Positions 19,091 through 28,888 are shown, counted from the stretch's first letter. The stretch: DNA of 64,000 nucleotides from Pseudoalteromonas piscicida (GCF_000238315.3 NZ_CP011925.1:1-64000); one strand, 5' to 3'. The notes: generated by a model from the sequence alone, not told the origin. Program-made: numbers and translations.

Positions 19091-19606
19091 CTACATTTGC
19101 GATGAGGTGACTAACGGAATTCGTGTTGAAACACCGTTGAGTGCAATTTTGTGGATCATTTCATCTAGGGTAGTGCAGCAATCACTGAGAATGTAGACAT
19201 TGTATTGCTCCGCCGATTTCGATAGCGCGGTATGGGTTACACAGTTTTGTGTCATCATGCCGCAGATATATAAAGTGTCGATACTTTTAGATTGGAGCAA
19301 ATCGTTTAAAGAGGTTTGCTCAAAGCTGTCGGCGTAGGACTTTACGATATGGTGGCCATTTTTTTGCGCTTGGCGTAGGCCATTATGAAGCTCAACACCG
19401 CAAGTGTCGGCATTGAAAAATGGTGCTTTTCCTTGCTCTGGATTAGCTATGTGCTGGACATAAATGACTTCCATATTTTGCTCTGCTGCCTTTTTGATAG
19501 CTGTATTGATGTTTGCTAGTGTATTTTCGGTATTCCATAACGGGAAAAGCCCTCCAGGAAAGTAGTCATTTTGAATGTCGATCACCAATAGTGCGCTGTT
19601 GTTCAT
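19091..19606 (-). CDS. isochorismatase-family cysteine hydrolase
   Basis: 171 residues with the cysteine-hydrolase fold. The triad is visible: Asp10 (VIDIQNDYF), a lysine near residue 88 (HIVKSYADSF) and the Cys in GMMTQNCVTHTA (about residue 122). Family members hydrolyse nicotinamide, carbamoyl groups or isochorismate; the substrate cannot be assigned. It is divergent from a GlxA-type regulator 102 bp away, which probably controls it. The gene ends next to the REP cluster. Confidence 0.85.
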   Translation of the reverse strand: MNNSALLVIDIQNDYFPGGLFPLWNTENTLANINTAIKKAAEQNMEVIYVQHIANPEQGKAPFFNADTCGVELHNGLRQAQKNGHHIVKSYADSFEQTSLNDLLQSKSIDTLYICGMMTQNCVTHTALSKSAEQYNVYILSDCCTTLDEMIHKIALNGVSTRIPLVTSSQM

Positions 19607-19708
19607 TTTTTTACCTCGTTAGTTAATTTGCAGAGGTATTGTGCTGGAGTTGTAACTTTGACTGGAGTGTCTAAAATGACATTTTTGAGTTCAAATTCGA
19701 CAATGTAG

Positions 19709-20620
19709 ATGAAACCAATCAAAGTGGCGATTTGTCACTATCCTCACGCGATGAAGTCGGCTGTGTATGGTCTAGAAGAGCTGTTTTTTCTAGCAGATAG
19801 AATTTGTATCGAAGAGTCACAGGATACCCGCTTTACAACACATGTTGTTACCTTCAGTTGTGCTGTAAAGGGGGATTACAATATTGTGTTATTGCCGCCG
19901 AGTGTTAATTCTGATTACTACCTTAAACCTGAGCCTCAATTACTTGCTTGGTTAACTCAGCAACACCGACAAGGTGCAGTTATCGCCTCTGCCTGTGCGG
20001 GGGCTTTTATACTTGCGGCCTCGGGGCTAAGTCATCAGCGCTTACTTACCACGCATTGGGGGTTAACTGAGGCATTTAAACGGCATTTTCCTAACCAGCC
20101 TATCGATACGCGGAAAATTTTAATCGATCACAATGATATTATGTCGGCTGGTGGCGTAATGTCATGGCTTGATCTTGGATTAGAGCTAGTCAAAAAATAT
20201 AGCGGTCACTTAGTCATGCGCAAGTTAGGCAAAACGCTAGTCGTAGATACGGCTCAGCGGGAGCAGAGCTACTATCATCAATTTCAGCCAAACTTTCAAC
20301 ATGGCGATGATGCTGTGCTGCGTGCTCAGCAATACATTAACACCCATTATAGTCGTAATATTTCAATTACAGAACTAGCTGATATCGCTCTACTTACGCA
20401 AAGAACCTTACAGCGACGGTTTGCTAAGGTGCTCGAACTCAATCCAAATCAATATCTGCAACGGTTTCGGGTGCAGAAAATGTGTGATTTATTAGAAAGC
20501 ACGAGCAAGCCATTTGATTGGATTGCGCACCAGGTAGGATACGAGGATACGACAGCCTGCCGTAAGGTGTTTAATAAGTGTATGGGCTTAACGCCAAACG
20601 AGTTTCGAAAACGTTTCTAG
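19709..20620 (+). CDS. GlxA-type AraC-family transcriptional regulator
   Basis: 303 residues. The N-terminal DJ-1/PfpI-like domain (about 1-170) includes the nucleophile-elbow region SACAGAFILAASGL. The C-terminal AraC/XylS double HTH (about 205-303) includes ISITELADIALLTQRTLQRRF and the conserved GYEDTTACRKVF. This architecture (FtrA/GlxA) senses small metabolites and often controls amidase- or hydrolase-type genes, fitting the divergent cysteine hydrolase. The stop codon abuts a MITE-like element. Confidence 0.88.
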   Translation: MKPIKVAICHYPHAMKSAVYGLEELFFLADRICIEESQDTRFTTHVVTFSCAVKGDYNIVLLPPSVNSDYYLKPEPQLLAWLTQQHRQGAVIASACAGAFILAASGLSHQRLLTTHWGLTEAFKRHFPNQPIDTRKILIDHNDIMSAGGVMSWLDLGLELVKKYSGHLVMRKLGKTLVVDTAQREQSYYHQFQPNFQHGDDAVLRAQQYINTHYSRNISITELADIALLTQRTLQRRFAKVLELNPNQYLQRFRVQKMCDLLESTSKPFDWIAHQVGYEDTTACRKVFNKCMGLTPNEFRKRF

Positions 20621-20621
20621 T

Positions 20622-20820
20622 TAACCTGAACCCGGGATAACAACTTGTTCTCTAGCAGCTGTTATCCCTTACTACTGCGTTAAATTTGCTTGCAATAGGC
20701 CAGCTATTGACGCACAAATTTGCCTTGTATTAAGAAATAACTTCTGGCTAGAGTGATATTACGCTTTTGAACTTAGGTATTTTAGTACCTTAACTAACTT
20801 CTTATCCCGAATTCAGGTTA
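20622..20820. mobile_element. MITE-like repeat, copy A (199 bp)
   Basis: Terminal inverted repeats TAACCTGAACCCGGGATAA (20622-20640) and the complement of TAACCTGAATTCGGGATAA (20802-20820). The interior matches a second copy at 46.8-47.0 kb (shared blocks CTCTAGCCAGA, GGC(A/G)AATTT and GCTGCTAGA), and the right end matches a shortened copy at 57.58 kb. There is no coding capacity. It is inserted immediately after the regulator stop codon. Confidence 0.75.
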
Positions 20821-20924
20821 GTTATTAAAACTTGACTTAAAGTAAAAAATATTTGACTTGAAGTTGGTCAAAGTTTACGCTTTCAATGTAAAGAATATTT
20901 AACCTTGAGTAAAGTGAGGGTAAC

Positions 20925-21425
20925 ATGGAAAGCAACAATAAGATTAAAGCGTTTTTAGACTCGTTGAGTTTCCGTGACTTAACGATTGCGATAGAGTTTT
21001 TGGTAACAGGTTATATCTTGTTTTTTTATTTAGGCGAAATAACAGCGGCTACAGAGCAGTTACGTCAAGATCCGAGTTGGGTATCAGGACTGTTGTTCAA
21101 GGTGATTGTTATTTCTATCGTGACATCTATTGCAGGTCAGCTGCTACTAAGCTTTGTTAGCGATAAAGATATGGATAAGCCGTTAGATGAGCGTGAAAAG
21201 TTGATTGCGCTATCTGGGTGTAAACCTGCCTATTGGGTGCTTCAGGTTGGTGTATGTATCTCTATTTTCCAGTATTCTGCCGAAGCGCAAAATTGGTCGC
21301 AAGCGCTTCCTTTTGAACTACCATTTGCACCACTTCATATTTTGGTGATTGCATTTTTGCTGGCTGAATTGGTCGGTTATGGAACCCAGCTCGTCAAAGC
21401 TCGTTTGGGAGCTGTGTATGGCTGA
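20925..21425 (+). CDS. small multi-pass membrane protein paired with an XRE regulator
   Basis: 166 residues with about four membrane segments (LTIAIEFLVTGYILFFYL, FKVIVISIVTSIAGQLLLSF, YWVLQVGVCISIF and LHILVIAFLLAELVGYG) and a charged loop DKDMDKPLDEREKLI. This resembles the DUF2178-like proteins often encoded next to small XRE regulators. The stop codon overlaps the start of the regulator gene, showing translational coupling. The function is unknown. The start follows a GTGAGGG ribosome binding site. Confidence 0.7.
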   Translation: MESNNKIKAFLDSLSFRDLTIAIEFLVTGYILFFYLGEITAATEQLRQDPSWVSGLLFKVIVISIVTSIAGQLLLSFVSDKDMDKPLDEREKLIALSGCKPAYWVLQVGVCISIFQYSAEAQNWSQALPFELPFAPLHILVIAFLLAELVGYGTQLVKARLGAVYG

Positions 21426-21630
21426 TTTACCAATAAAAAACAAAATCAGAATGCTACGTTTTATGAGCAGTGAAATGACACAAAAAGAGCTTGCAGAGCG
21501 AGTGGGTGTTACGAGGCAAACGATTATGGCGATCGAGGCTGCAAAATACTCACCTTCGCTCGAAGTAGCATTTAAGATAGCGCATGTATTTAATGTCTCT
21601 ATTGAAGAAGTATTCGAATATCAGCCATAA
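21418..21630 (+). CDS. small XRE-family HTH regulator
   Basis: A 70-residue single-domain repressor with HTH MTQKELAERVGVTRQTIMAIEAAKYSPSLEVAFKIA, similar to the YozG/Rv-type small XRE proteins. The start at ATG 21418 overlaps the membrane gene by 8 bp and is preceded by GGGAG. A longer frame from 21349 lies inside the membrane gene and is rejected. It probably autoregulates the two-gene operon. A strong terminator follows. Confidence 0.85.
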   Translation: MADLPIKNKIRMLRFMSSEMTQKELAERVGVTRQTIMAIEAAKYSPSLEVAFKIAHVFNVSIEEVFEYQP

Positions 21631-21643
21631 AGTGCCCAAAACA

Positions 21644-21678
21644 AGCGTGATGTAAAGGGGGTTTACGTCACGCTCTTT
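21644..21678 (+). terminator. strong terminator with GGGGG loop
   Basis: Long stem AGCGTGATGTAAA / TTTACGTCACGCT (one mismatch) around GGGGG, followed by CTTTTG. The loop side contains one of the TGTAAAGGGG motifs. Confidence 0.8.
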
Positions 21679-21755
21679 TGTTCCTGTGAGCACAGATGCG
21701 CTTTTTGATTTAAATAGTTTTATAATTAGGCATTGTGATCTAGGCTTTAGGTAAA

Positions 21756-21793
21756 TATATTGTTACTACTAAAGTATATTGTTACTACTAAAG
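21756..21793. repeat. perfect 19-bp tandem duplication
   Basis: TATATTGTTACTACTAAAG occurs twice in direct succession, 71 bp before the solute-binding protein gene. It could be a duplicated operator or replication slippage. Confidence 0.75.
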
Positions 21794-21864
21794 ATAGTGC
21801 CTATACGATGAAATGAGTCGTCATGTTATAAGGCCGATTGTCATAGACTTGCTCACGAGGTGTC

Positions 21865-22716
21865 ATGGTTAAGCAGTACATATCAGTGAATAACTTGATT
21901 GGCATGGCTATATTGGTGTGGGGTTTGGTATTTTCTCCTGCCAGTGCAAGCGAATGCAGTAAAACGGTGAATATCGGCGTTGTTGCCGATTGGCCGCCAT
22001 TAACTGTATTTGATGAGCTTGGACCTTGGGGCCTAGACGTAGACATTGCTGAGATGGTGTTCCAGCATGTTGCCGTGTGTACCACCTATATTCGCCTCCC
22101 TTCCAGCGCTCGCACTTTCGAAGAAATGTCAAAAGGGGTGATAGATGTTGCGGTAATGGTTAGCTACACTAAAGATAGAGAAGCATACGGAGATTTTTCT
22201 CTGCCCTACCGTTTTGAACGTATGCGATTATTCTCGTTATCACCTCCCACAGCGCTTGCCGATCTCGCTTCATTACTAAAACAATCGAAAACCATAGGGT
22301 TGAGCATCGGATCTTACTATGGAGAGGAGCTTGGTAAGCTTAAACAAGATCCCCGCTATAAAGATCAGTTTGTGAGTATTGCCAGTGCGCAGCGGAGGGT
22401 TGAAATGTTAATGAAAGCGCGCGTTGATTTTATTGTGGATGATATGATCACGGGGAACTATTTTATCAAAGAGCGAGGACTTGACGCTGCACAGGCTTGG
22501 CCTTATGTGGTACATGATAACCAAGTACATTTTTTGCTGCGTAAAAATGTTTTTAGTACGAGGCTGAAAGGTAAAATTGATGAAGCGATCATAGCGCTTA
22601 AACCTAAGATTGAGTTGTTAGTAGCGAGTTATCAGTCAAACGCTTCTTTTGGGATTTCAACTGTCTCAAATAGATTTCCTAGTTACCAACCGTTACCGCT
22701 TTCAAATCCTAACTAG
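21865..22716 (+). CDS. periplasmic solute-binding protein (SBP_bac_3-like)
   Basis: 283 residues. A signal peptide ends near SASA (about residue 29). The mature part has the type 3 extracellular solute-binding fold: VNIGVVADWPPLTVFDELG, GLDVDIAEMVFQ and VDVAVMVSYTKDRE-type sequences, with the two lobes joined near residue 130 and returning near 220. Such proteins bind amino acids, or act as stand-alone sensors in Pseudoalteromonas. No ABC permease or ATPase gene is nearby, so it is an orphan. A GAGGT ribosome binding site precedes the ATG. Confidence 0.8.
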   Translation: MVKQYISVNNLIGMAILVWGLVFSPASASECSKTVNIGVVADWPPLTVFDELGPWGLDVDIAEMVFQHVAVCTTYIRLPSSARTFEEMSKGVIDVAVMVSYTKDREAYGDFSLPYRFERMRLFSLSPPTALADLASLLKQSKTIGLSIGSYYGEELGKLKQDPRYKDQFVSIASAQRRVEMLMKARVDFIVDDMITGNYFIKERGLDAAQAWPYVVHDNQVHFLLRKNVFSTRLKGKIDEAIIALKPKIELLVASYQSNASFGISTVSNRFPSYQPLPLSNPN

Positions 22717-22845
22717 CAAGGATGTTTTGTGCTAACTTAAGCCCCCTCATTTGCTTAAATTATGATTGTTTTCTAGCCAAACCAAACTTAATCAAATTGT
22801 CACATCAAAACGGTAAATTATCGCAAATACCTGCAAAATCTCAGA

Positions 22846-22871
22846 TTTTTTAAAATTTTTTAAGATTTTTT
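22846..22871. promoter_or_regulatory. phased T6 tracts (predicted DNA bend) upstream of betI
   Basis: Three T6 runs at 22846-22851, 22856-22861 and 22866-22871, exactly 10 bp apart. In-phase A/T tracts of this kind bend DNA. They lie about 150 bp before betI in the otherwise gene-free stretch 22717-23017. A role as an upstream activating or H-NS-type site is inference. Confidence 0.6.
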
Positions 22872-22990
22872 GTAATCCTTTAAAACCCCTTAGCTATCAT
22901 GGGATTAACCTAGGTACAAACGTCAAAAATTTGGCTTTTTACAAAAAGTCAACCTTGAAGTCTCATCTTTATCACCCTAAGATTTATTTT

Positions 22991-23006
22991 AATTGAACGG
23001 TCAATT
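22991..23006. promoter_or_regulatory. candidate BetI operator
   Basis: AATTGA-ACGG-TCAATT, a perfect 6-bp dyad with a 4-bp centre, ending 11 bp before the betI start. It resembles the TTGA...TCAA dyad bound by BetI in E. coli, where choline relieves repression. The location at the head of the operon supports autorepression. Confidence 0.7.
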
Positions 23007-23017
23007 AATAAAAAGCT

Positions 23018-23608
23018 ATGCCAAAAGTCGGAATGGAACCTGTTCGTCGTCAGCAGCTAATTGACGCCACTTTAGAGTCAGTTGCCGAGTTAGGATTACA
23101 AGCAACCACTATTAATAGTATCAGTAAAAGAGCCGGTCTCTCGTCGGGGATTATCAGTCACTATTTTGGTGGGAAACAAGGCTTGATTGAAGCAACCGTG
23201 CGCTATCTATTAAACAACTTGAAATACAGTTTGTTGGACAAAACCTTTGGTGGTTGTAGTGCCGAGCAGCGACTCATGTATATCGTAGAAGCTAACTTTG
23301 CCATGGTGCAGCAGCAGTCAAATACGACGCGCACCTGGTTGAGTTTCTGGGCGCAGTCTATGCACGATGACGAGCTTCACCGACTACAGCGTGTTAACAG
23401 TCGCCGCCTGCAGAGTAACTTAGCGACTTCGTTTGCTGCTTTTATGTCGCGAGCACAGGCAAAAGAAGCGGCTGAGCTTGCCGCCGGTATGATTGACGGA
23501 CTCTGGTTAAGAGCTGTGCTAAGCAAAGCTGACCATCATGCGTTTCATCACAGTGAAACGCTCGCAAAACGCTACATTCAATCACTTATTAAGCAGTTTG
23601 GAGGATAA
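23018..23608 (+). CDS. betI: TetR-family repressor BetI
   Basis: 196 residues. The N-terminal TetR HTH ([30 protein letters not shown]) and the [14 protein letters not shown] lead are characteristic of BetI. It represses the choline-betaine genes and is released by choline. It is the first gene of betI-betB-betA, with betB starting 1 bp after its stop codon. An operator-like dyad lies directly upstream. Confidence 0.93.
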   Translation: MPKVGMEPVRRQQLIDATLESVAELGLQATTINSISKRAGLSSGIISHYFGGKQGLIEATVRYLLNNLKYSLLDKTFGGCSAEQRLMYIVEANFAMVQQQSNTTRTWLSFWAQSMHDDELHRLQRVNSRRLQSNLATSFAAFMSRAQAKEAAELAAGMIDGLWLRAVLSKADHHAFHHSETLAKRYIQSLIKQFGG

Positions 23609-23609
23609 T

Positions 23610-25073
23610 GTGACAGTCCCTGTATATCAAAATTTTATTCATGGCCAGTTCTTGGCAAATCACTCAGGTGAAAAGTTTGCAGTAAAAAATCCAGCAACTG
23701 ATGAAGTGATCTATGAGGTAGAGGTTGCTGACAGTCATGTTCAGCAAGCTGCGATTGAAAGTGCCAAAGCGGGCTTTGCATTATGGTCAGCGATGGCGCC
23801 AATTGAGCGTAGTCGTGTTTTACATAAAGCGGTATCTCTGTTGCGCGAGCGTAACGATGAGCTAGCCAAGATTGAAGTGTTAGATACCGGAAAACCTTGG
23901 CAAGAGGCGGAATGTGTAGACATTCAAACAGGCGCTGATGTGATTGAATACTTTGCAGGGGTGGCTCCCGCTCAAGTTGGCACTCAGCAGCCTGTGGGAG
24001 GGGACTTTTTCTATACTCGTAAAGAGCCCTTGGGGATTTGTGCAGGCATTGGCGCGTGGAATTATCCACTGCAAATTGCGTGTTGGAAGTCAGGCCCTGC
24101 ACTTGCCGCTGGTAACGCCCTCATTTTTAAGCCATCGGAAGAAACACCACTAGGCGCGATTAAGCTGGCCGAAATCTTTATTGAAGCCGGTGTCCCTGCG
24201 GGTGTATTTAATGTGGTACAAGGTGCCGCTGAGGTGGGCCAATGGCTTACTACCAGCCCTGATATTGAAAAAGTATCGTTCACCGGTGAAGTGGGTACTG
24301 GCAAAAAAGTAATGCAAAGTGCGGCAAGCAATTTAAAAGAAGTGACGATGGAGCTCGGTGGCAAATCACCGCTTATCGTCTTTGAAGACGCTGATATCTC
24401 TCAAGCGATAAGTGCTGCGATGTTGGGCAACTTCTACACCCAAGGTGAAGTGTGTACCAACTGCACACGCGTATTTGTTCAGCGTAAGGTTTACGACGCC
24501 TTTTTAGCTGAGTTAAAGCAGCGTACCGAACAAAATATCATCGCGGGCGATCCGCTCGATCCAAACGTAAATCTTGGCGCTCTAATCTCAAAGCAGCATC
24601 ACACACTGGTGATGGATTACATTGCAAAAGGCAAAGCTGAAGGCGCAACCGTACTGACCGGTGGTGAGGCACTTAGTCCTGAAACGGCACCAAACGGCTA
24701 CTTTGTCGCACCGACCGTGTTTATCGACTGTCATGATGATATGACCATAGTCAAAGAAGAGATCTTTGGTCCAGTGATGTCGATATTGGTATTTGATGAT
24801 GAGGAAGAAGTCATTCAACGTGCAAACAACACCCACTTAGGTTTGGCTGCGGGTGTGTTTAGTAAGGATATTCAACGTGCACACCGTGTCATCCACCAGC
24901 TAGAGGCTGGCATTTGTTGGATCAATAGTTATGGCAACTCACCAGCCGAAATGCCCGTTGGAGGCTATAAGCAGTCGGGCATTGGCCGCGAAAATGGTAT
25001 CGAGACGCTAGATCAATATACTCAGACTAAGTCCGTGTATGTTGGTATGAGCGATATTGAAAGTCCATTTTAA
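23610..25073 (+). CDS. betB: betaine aldehyde dehydrogenase
   Basis: NAD(P)-dependent oxidation of betaine aldehyde to the osmoprotectant glycine betaine. 487 residues from GTG 23610, which has a GGAGG ribosome binding site; an upstream in-frame start lies inside betI. Catalytic Cys282 sits in [10 protein letters not shown], the general-base Glu in MELGGKSPL, and the cofactor loop in [12 protein letters not shown]. The length matches E. coli BetB (490). Second gene of the operon. Confidence 0.96.
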   Translation: MTVPVYQNFIHGQFLANHSGEKFAVKNPATDEVIYEVEVADSHVQQAAIESAKAGFALWSAMAPIERSRVLHKAVSLLRERNDELAKIEVLDTGKPWQEAECVDIQTGADVIEYFAGVAPAQVGTQQPVGGDFFYTRKEPLGICAGIGAWNYPLQIACWKSGPALAAGNALIFKPSEETPLGAIKLAEIFIEAGVPAGVFNVVQGAAEVGQWLTTSPDIEKVSFTGEVGTGKKVMQSAASNLKEVTMELGGKSPLIVFEDADISQAISAAMLGNFYTQGEVCTNCTRVFVQRKVYDAFLAELKQRTEQNIIAGDPLDPNVNLGALISKQHHTLVMDYIAKGKAEGATVLTGGEALSPETAPNGYFVAPTVFIDCHDDMTIVKEEIFGPVMSILVFDDEEEVIQRANNTHLGLAAGVFSKDIQRAHRVIHQLEAGICWINSYGNSPAEMPVGGYKQSGIGRENGIETLDQYTQTKSVYVGMSDIESPF

Positions 25074-25085
25074 TCGAGGAGTATG

Positions 25086-26750
25086 ATGACTGATTTTGAT
25101 TATATTATTGTAGGTGCAGGTTCTGCAGGCTGTGTGCTTGCAAACCGCCTATCGGAAAATCCAGCGCACAAAGTACTATTACTCGAAACTGGCGGTAGTG
25201 ATAAGAGTATTTTTATTCAGATGCCAACCGCGCTATCTATTCCAATGAATACCGATAAATATGCTTGGCAGTTCCATACCGAGCCCGAGCCGCACTTAGA
25301 CAATCGCGTTATGCATTGTCCTCGCGGCAAGGTACTTGGTGGTTCATCGTCAATCAATGGCATGGTGTACGTTCGAGGTCATGCTAAAGACTTTGATGAG
25401 TGGCAAGACAGTGGTGCACAAGGTTGGGATTATCAGTCTTGTTTACCTTACTTCAAGCGCGCTGAATCTTGGTATTTAGGTGGCGATGAGTACCGTGGTG
25501 AGCAAGGTCCGCTTGGCACTAATAATGGTAATGAAATGGCAAACCCGCTCTATCGTGCGTTTATTAGCGCTGGTGAGCAAGCGGGTTATGCGTTTACCAA
25601 AGACTATAACGGTGAGCAGCAAGAAGGTTTTGGGCCAATGTATATGACCGTAAAAGGTGGTAAACGTTGCTCGTCTAGCCGAGCCTATTTAGACCCAATT
25701 AAACATCGCAGTAACCTCACCATAGTCACGGGGGCTTTGGTACAACAAGTACTGTTAGATGGCAAAACCGCTACAGGCGTTGAATACAGTGTGAAAGGAA
25801 ACCTGAAAAAAGCGAATGCAGCGAAGGAAGTGATCCTAAGTGCAGGTTCAATCGGTTCACCGCACTTATTACAATTATCTGGCATTGGTGATAAAGAAGC
25901 GTTGACTGCCGCAGGCGTTGAAGTAAAACACCATTTACCTGGGGTTGGCAAAAACCTTCAAGATCACTTGGAGTTTTATTTCCAATACAAGTGTAAGCAG
26001 CCCATCACCTTGAATGGCAAGTTGGGGTTAATTTCTAAAGGTTTGATCGGTGCAAGATGGTTGCTTGATAAGTCAGGTCTTGGCGCGACCAATCACTTTG
26101 AATCTTGTGCCTTTATTCGTTCGAAAGCGGGCGTTGAGTGGCCAGATCTTCAGTACCACTTTTTACCTGCGGCCATTCGCTACGATGGTAAAAGTGCCTT
26201 TGATGGTCATGGGTTCCAAGTTCATGTCGGCCACAATAAACCAAAGAACCGTGGTGAAGTAACGATTAAATCAGCAGATCCAACGGTTGCGCCTAAAATA
26301 CAGTTTAATTATCTGGCAGAACAAGAAGACATTGAAGGCTTTAGAGCTTGTGTCAGGTTGACTCGTGAAATCATTGAGCAAAGTGCGTTTGATGACTTTA
26401 GACAGAGCGAGATCCAACCAGGTGAGCATATCCAAACCGATGAAGAAATTGATGCTTTCGTGCGTCAAGCGGTAGAAAGTGCTTATCACCCTTCTTGTTC
26501 ATGCAAAATGGGTGAGGATGAAATGGCGGTTGTAGACTCGCAAACCCGTGTGCACGGTGTAAAGGGGCTACGCGTTGTGGATTCATCTATTTTCCCGACC
26601 ATTCCAAACGGTAACCTCAATGCGCCGACTATTATGGTCGCGGAAAAAGCAGCGGATATGATTTTAGGTAATTCGCCACTTGCCGCTGAGGGAGCAAACG
26701 TTGCTATGACACAAAACTGGCAACAGGTTCAACGTAGTTCGGAGATCTAG
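25086..26750 (+). CDS. betA: choline dehydrogenase
   Basis: Membrane-associated FAD enzyme of the GMC oxidoreductase family, oxidising choline to betaine aldehyde. 554 residues from ATG 25086 (AGGAG ribosome binding site; an ATG at 25083 is equally in frame). The N-terminal dinucleotide fold has [13 protein letters not shown], and the GMC signatures [13 protein letters not shown] and [15 protein letters not shown] are present. The catalytic histidine lies in [10 protein letters not shown]. The start is 12 bp after the betB stop codon. Downstream hairpins separate it from the transporter gene. Confidence 0.96.
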   Translation: MTDFDYIIVGAGSAGCVLANRLSENPAHKVLLLETGGSDKSIFIQMPTALSIPMNTDKYAWQFHTEPEPHLDNRVMHCPRGKVLGGSSSINGMVYVRGHAKDFDEWQDSGAQGWDYQSCLPYFKRAESWYLGGDEYRGEQGPLGTNNGNEMANPLYRAFISAGEQAGYAFTKDYNGEQQEGFGPMYMTVKGGKRCSSSRAYLDPIKHRSNLTIVTGALVQQVLLDGKTATGVEYSVKGNLKKANAAKEVILSAGSIGSPHLLQLSGIGDKEALTAAGVEVKHHLPGVGKNLQDHLEFYFQYKCKQPITLNGKLGLISKGLIGARWLLDKSGLGATNHFESCAFIRSKAGVEWPDLQYHFLPAAIRYDGKSAFDGHGFQVHVGHNKPKNRGEVTIKSADPTVAPKIQFNYLAEQEDIEGFRACVRLTREIIEQSAFDDFRQSEIQPGEHIQTDEEIDAFVRQAVESAYHPSCSCKMGEDEMAVVDSQTRVHGVKGLRVVDSSIFPTIPNGNLNAPTIMVAEKAADMILGNSPLAAEGANVAMTQNWQQVQRSSEI

Positions 26751-26801
26751 TTTCGCCACTCGTATGGGAAAGTTCGTGCCCCATATGAGACCTGCAGTGG
26801 C

Positions 26802-26828
26802 ATGCAGTGCAAATCGTTTGCACTGCAT
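26802..26828. promoter_or_regulatory. perfect hairpin between betA and the transporter gene
   Basis: ATGCAGTGCAAA-TCG-TTTGCACTGCAT, a 12-bp perfect stem without a T-tract. A weaker GTATGGG...CCCATAT hairpin precedes it (about 26762-26787). Together they may limit read-through or protect mRNA ends between operon halves, or form a protein-binding dyad. Confidence 0.6.
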
Positions 26829-26867
26829 TAATGCGGGAATAATGTAAATAAAAACAACGGAGAAAAA

Positions 26868-26918
26868 ATGAGTTACTTCTATCAATTTTGGGAGGGTGAC
26901 AATGACAGTATGGCTTAG
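26868..26918 (+). CDS. possible 16-codon leader peptide overlapping the BCCT gene
   Basis: A short frame with a good ribosome binding site (ACGGAGAAAAA before ATG) encodes MSYFYQFWEGDNDSMA. It ends 17 bp inside the transporter gene, in another frame, and covers the transporter ribosome binding site. This arrangement would couple translation of the two. It may be a regulatory leader or chance; it is aromatic-rich and has no recognised homologue. Confidence 0.4.
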   Translation: MSYFYQFWEGDNDSMA

Positions 26919-28119
26919 TGCAGGCATCATTTTCACCCTATTGGCAATTGCCTTTATTTTATTGAAGTGGGGGAATTTACAGTGCGTTGGTGTTACACCG
27001 GTTAAAACGTTCACTTTTATTGCAATCTTATTTACTTCTGGCCTAGATGTTGGCCTGATCATGTTTCCGCTTACGGAGTTTGCGGGTTACGCAGACATAA
27101 AAGCAAGCCCAGAGTATGCATTTACTAATCCGCTGGCCATAGAATTTGGTTTTTGGGGATTTTTAATATGGGGGTTCTACTTTCTTACGTGCTTTTATTT
27201 CTGCGTAATAGAGCCCAAGGTGAAATTCTTTGAAATTCCTTGGGTTAAATTCATTAATAACCTAGTTATTATCGGTACTTGTGCGTTTACCGCATTCTTA
27301 TTGTTGTCTAATTTGCCTTGGTATTTACCCAGTTTAGGCGACGGTGAGTCGGTTATTCCTAGTTTCTATTTGATAGTGTTTGCGGCGATTGCTTTTGCGG
27401 TTTATTCAAGCACCAGCCTGAAGTACGTGCGCTTTTTAAGCATTACGACAACTTGGGTCTTTATCGGTTTAATTGCCTTTATGTGGGCGTCAGCATTTGT
27501 CTTTGGTGACAGTGCAATGTCGAGTTATACCAACAACTTGGCGCTGATCGGTGGCTATTTTACTAATTTAGATCAGTTTGTGCTGCCACTGAATGACTAT
27601 CACGAGTTCTATCTATTCTGGTGGTTTGCGTGGAGTATCATGATTGGGCAATTTACATCGCGTTTTGTCGGTGGTTTGAAAACCTATCAAGTGCTAGCGG
27701 CGATGTTGATTTTCCCTTCTATTCCAATCGCAGCGTGGTTTAGTGTGCTTTATCACTACCATGAGGCTGGGATCCCAACTGCGGGTATTAAAAACTTTGC
27801 AATGGTCTTTGTTGGCGTGGTGTTTGTAATTAACTCACTCGACTCTTTGATCCGCCTATATACAGACAACCTTAACCTCACGGTTAGCCGTTTAGGAAAA
27901 AGAAACTATATTTTATTTAATATCGTGGCGTTATCACTGCTTACGCTGTTATTTAAACTAAACTTTTTACAGATCCAATGGGTTGGTGCGTTAGTTATAG
28001 GCTTGTTCTTCTCATGTTTTGGTTACATTGCATATAGCAAATACAAAACTGTGAGCAAGATTGATAGCTCGCCAAAAGACAACCTTATCGACTTTAGAAA
28101 AATTGAATCAGTAAACTAG
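26902..28119 (+). CDS. BCCT-like choline/betaine transporter (short form)
   Basis: 405 residues with about ten to eleven membrane segments. The FWWFAWSIMIGQFTSRFVGG motif corresponds to the conserved WWxxWxxxxGxFxxRxxxG segment of betaine-choline-carnitine transporters. Classical BCCTs exceed 500 residues with 12 segments; this one is shorter at both ends. The start at ATG 26902 follows GGAGGG. Location directly after betIBA makes choline the most likely substrate, by inference. The gene for a TIGR02001-type outer-membrane protein follows after 12 bp. Confidence 0.75.
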   Translation: MTVWLSAGIIFTLLAIAFILLKWGNLQCVGVTPVKTFTFIAILFTSGLDVGLIMFPLTEFAGYADIKASPEYAFTNPLAIEFGFWGFLIWGFYFLTCFYFCVIEPKVKFFEIPWVKFINNLVIIGTCAFTAFLLLSNLPWYLPSLGDGESVIPSFYLIVFAAIAFAVYSSTSLKYVRFLSITTTWVFIGLIAFMWASAFVFGDSAMSSYTNNLALIGGYFTNLDQFVLPLNDYHEFYLFWWFAWSIMIGQFTSRFVGGLKTYQVLAAMLIFPSIPIAAWFSVLYHYHEAGIPTAGIKNFAMVFVGVVFVINSLDSLIRLYTDNLNLTVSRLGKRNYILFNIVALSLLTLLFKLNFLQIQWVGALVIGLFFSCFGYIAYSKYKTVSKIDSSPKDNLIDFRKIESVN

Positions 28120-28131
28120 GGATACAACTAC

Positions 28132-28833
28132 ATGACAACTTTAAAGAAAACACTTTGTGCACTCCCACTTATACTCGCCTCTAACTATGCGGCGGCAGAC
28201 TGGTCTGCAACGCTTACAGGTGCATCTGACTATACCTTTAACGGTGTGAGTCAAACGCAAAATGACCCAGCCCTACAAGGCAGCATCGATAAAGCCTTTG
28301 CTAATGGCGTGTATGCTGGAAGCTGGGCGTCTAACGTCGATTTTGGTGATGACACTGACCTAGAGTGGGACTTTTACGTTGGTCGCTTTATCGAGCTAGA
28401 CCAAAGTTGGAGCCTTGACTATGGTATTGCTTACTACTCTTATCATGGTGGTGACAACTCAAGCGATGGTAACTATCCAGAGATATATACTAAGTTTGGT
28501 TACGCGAGTGAGTTTGGCCAAACTGAGTTTAATTTTTGGTACAGTTGGGATTATTTCGGAACCGAAGCGGGTCACACTATTGCGATGGTAGCACATACTT
28601 TTGAAATTGCAGAAGGTCATGCATTACGAGCAAGCTTTGATATCTCCAATTCATTGGATGGCGATAAATATACATGGGATGGTAACGATAAGTCTTACAA
28701 TCACTATCGCCTTGCTTATCAAACGGCATTTAAAGGCTTTGATATTGAAGTGGCGGCTGAAAATACGAGCTTAGATTGGGATACGGCTGATGAACGTATC
28801 GTACTTTCTGTGTCGAGAACATTTGATTTGTAA
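28132..28833 (+). CDS. TorF/TIGR02001-family putative porin
   Basis: 233 residues. A signal peptide ends at YAAA-DW (about residue 22), followed by DWSATLTGASDYTFNGVSQTQNDPALQGSIDKAF, the family's typical N-terminal strand pattern. Alternating beta strands end in an outer-membrane C-terminal aromatic-rich SRTFDL. Last gene of the bet locus, so probably an outer-membrane pore for choline-type quaternary amines; this role is inference from context. Confidence 0.8.
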   Translation: MTTLKKTLCALPLILASNYAAADWSATLTGASDYTFNGVSQTQNDPALQGSIDKAFANGVYAGSWASNVDFGDDTDLEWDFYVGRFIELDQSWSLDYGIAYYSYHGGDNSSDGNYPEIYTKFGYASEFGQTEFNFWYSWDYFGTEAGHTIAMVAHTFEIAEGHALRASFDISNSLDGDKYTWDGNDKSYNHYRLAYQTAFKGFDIEVAAENTSLDWDTADERIVLSVSRTFDL

Positions 28834-28857
28834 CTCACATTAGATGTGATGACTGTA

Positions 28858-28888
28858 ATACCAGCCTAACCTAGGCTGGTATTTTTTT
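28858..28888 (+). terminator. terminator of the bet locus
   Basis: Perfect 11-bp stem ATACCAGCCTA/TAGGCTGGTAT with ACC loop, followed by six more Ts. Confidence 0.9.
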
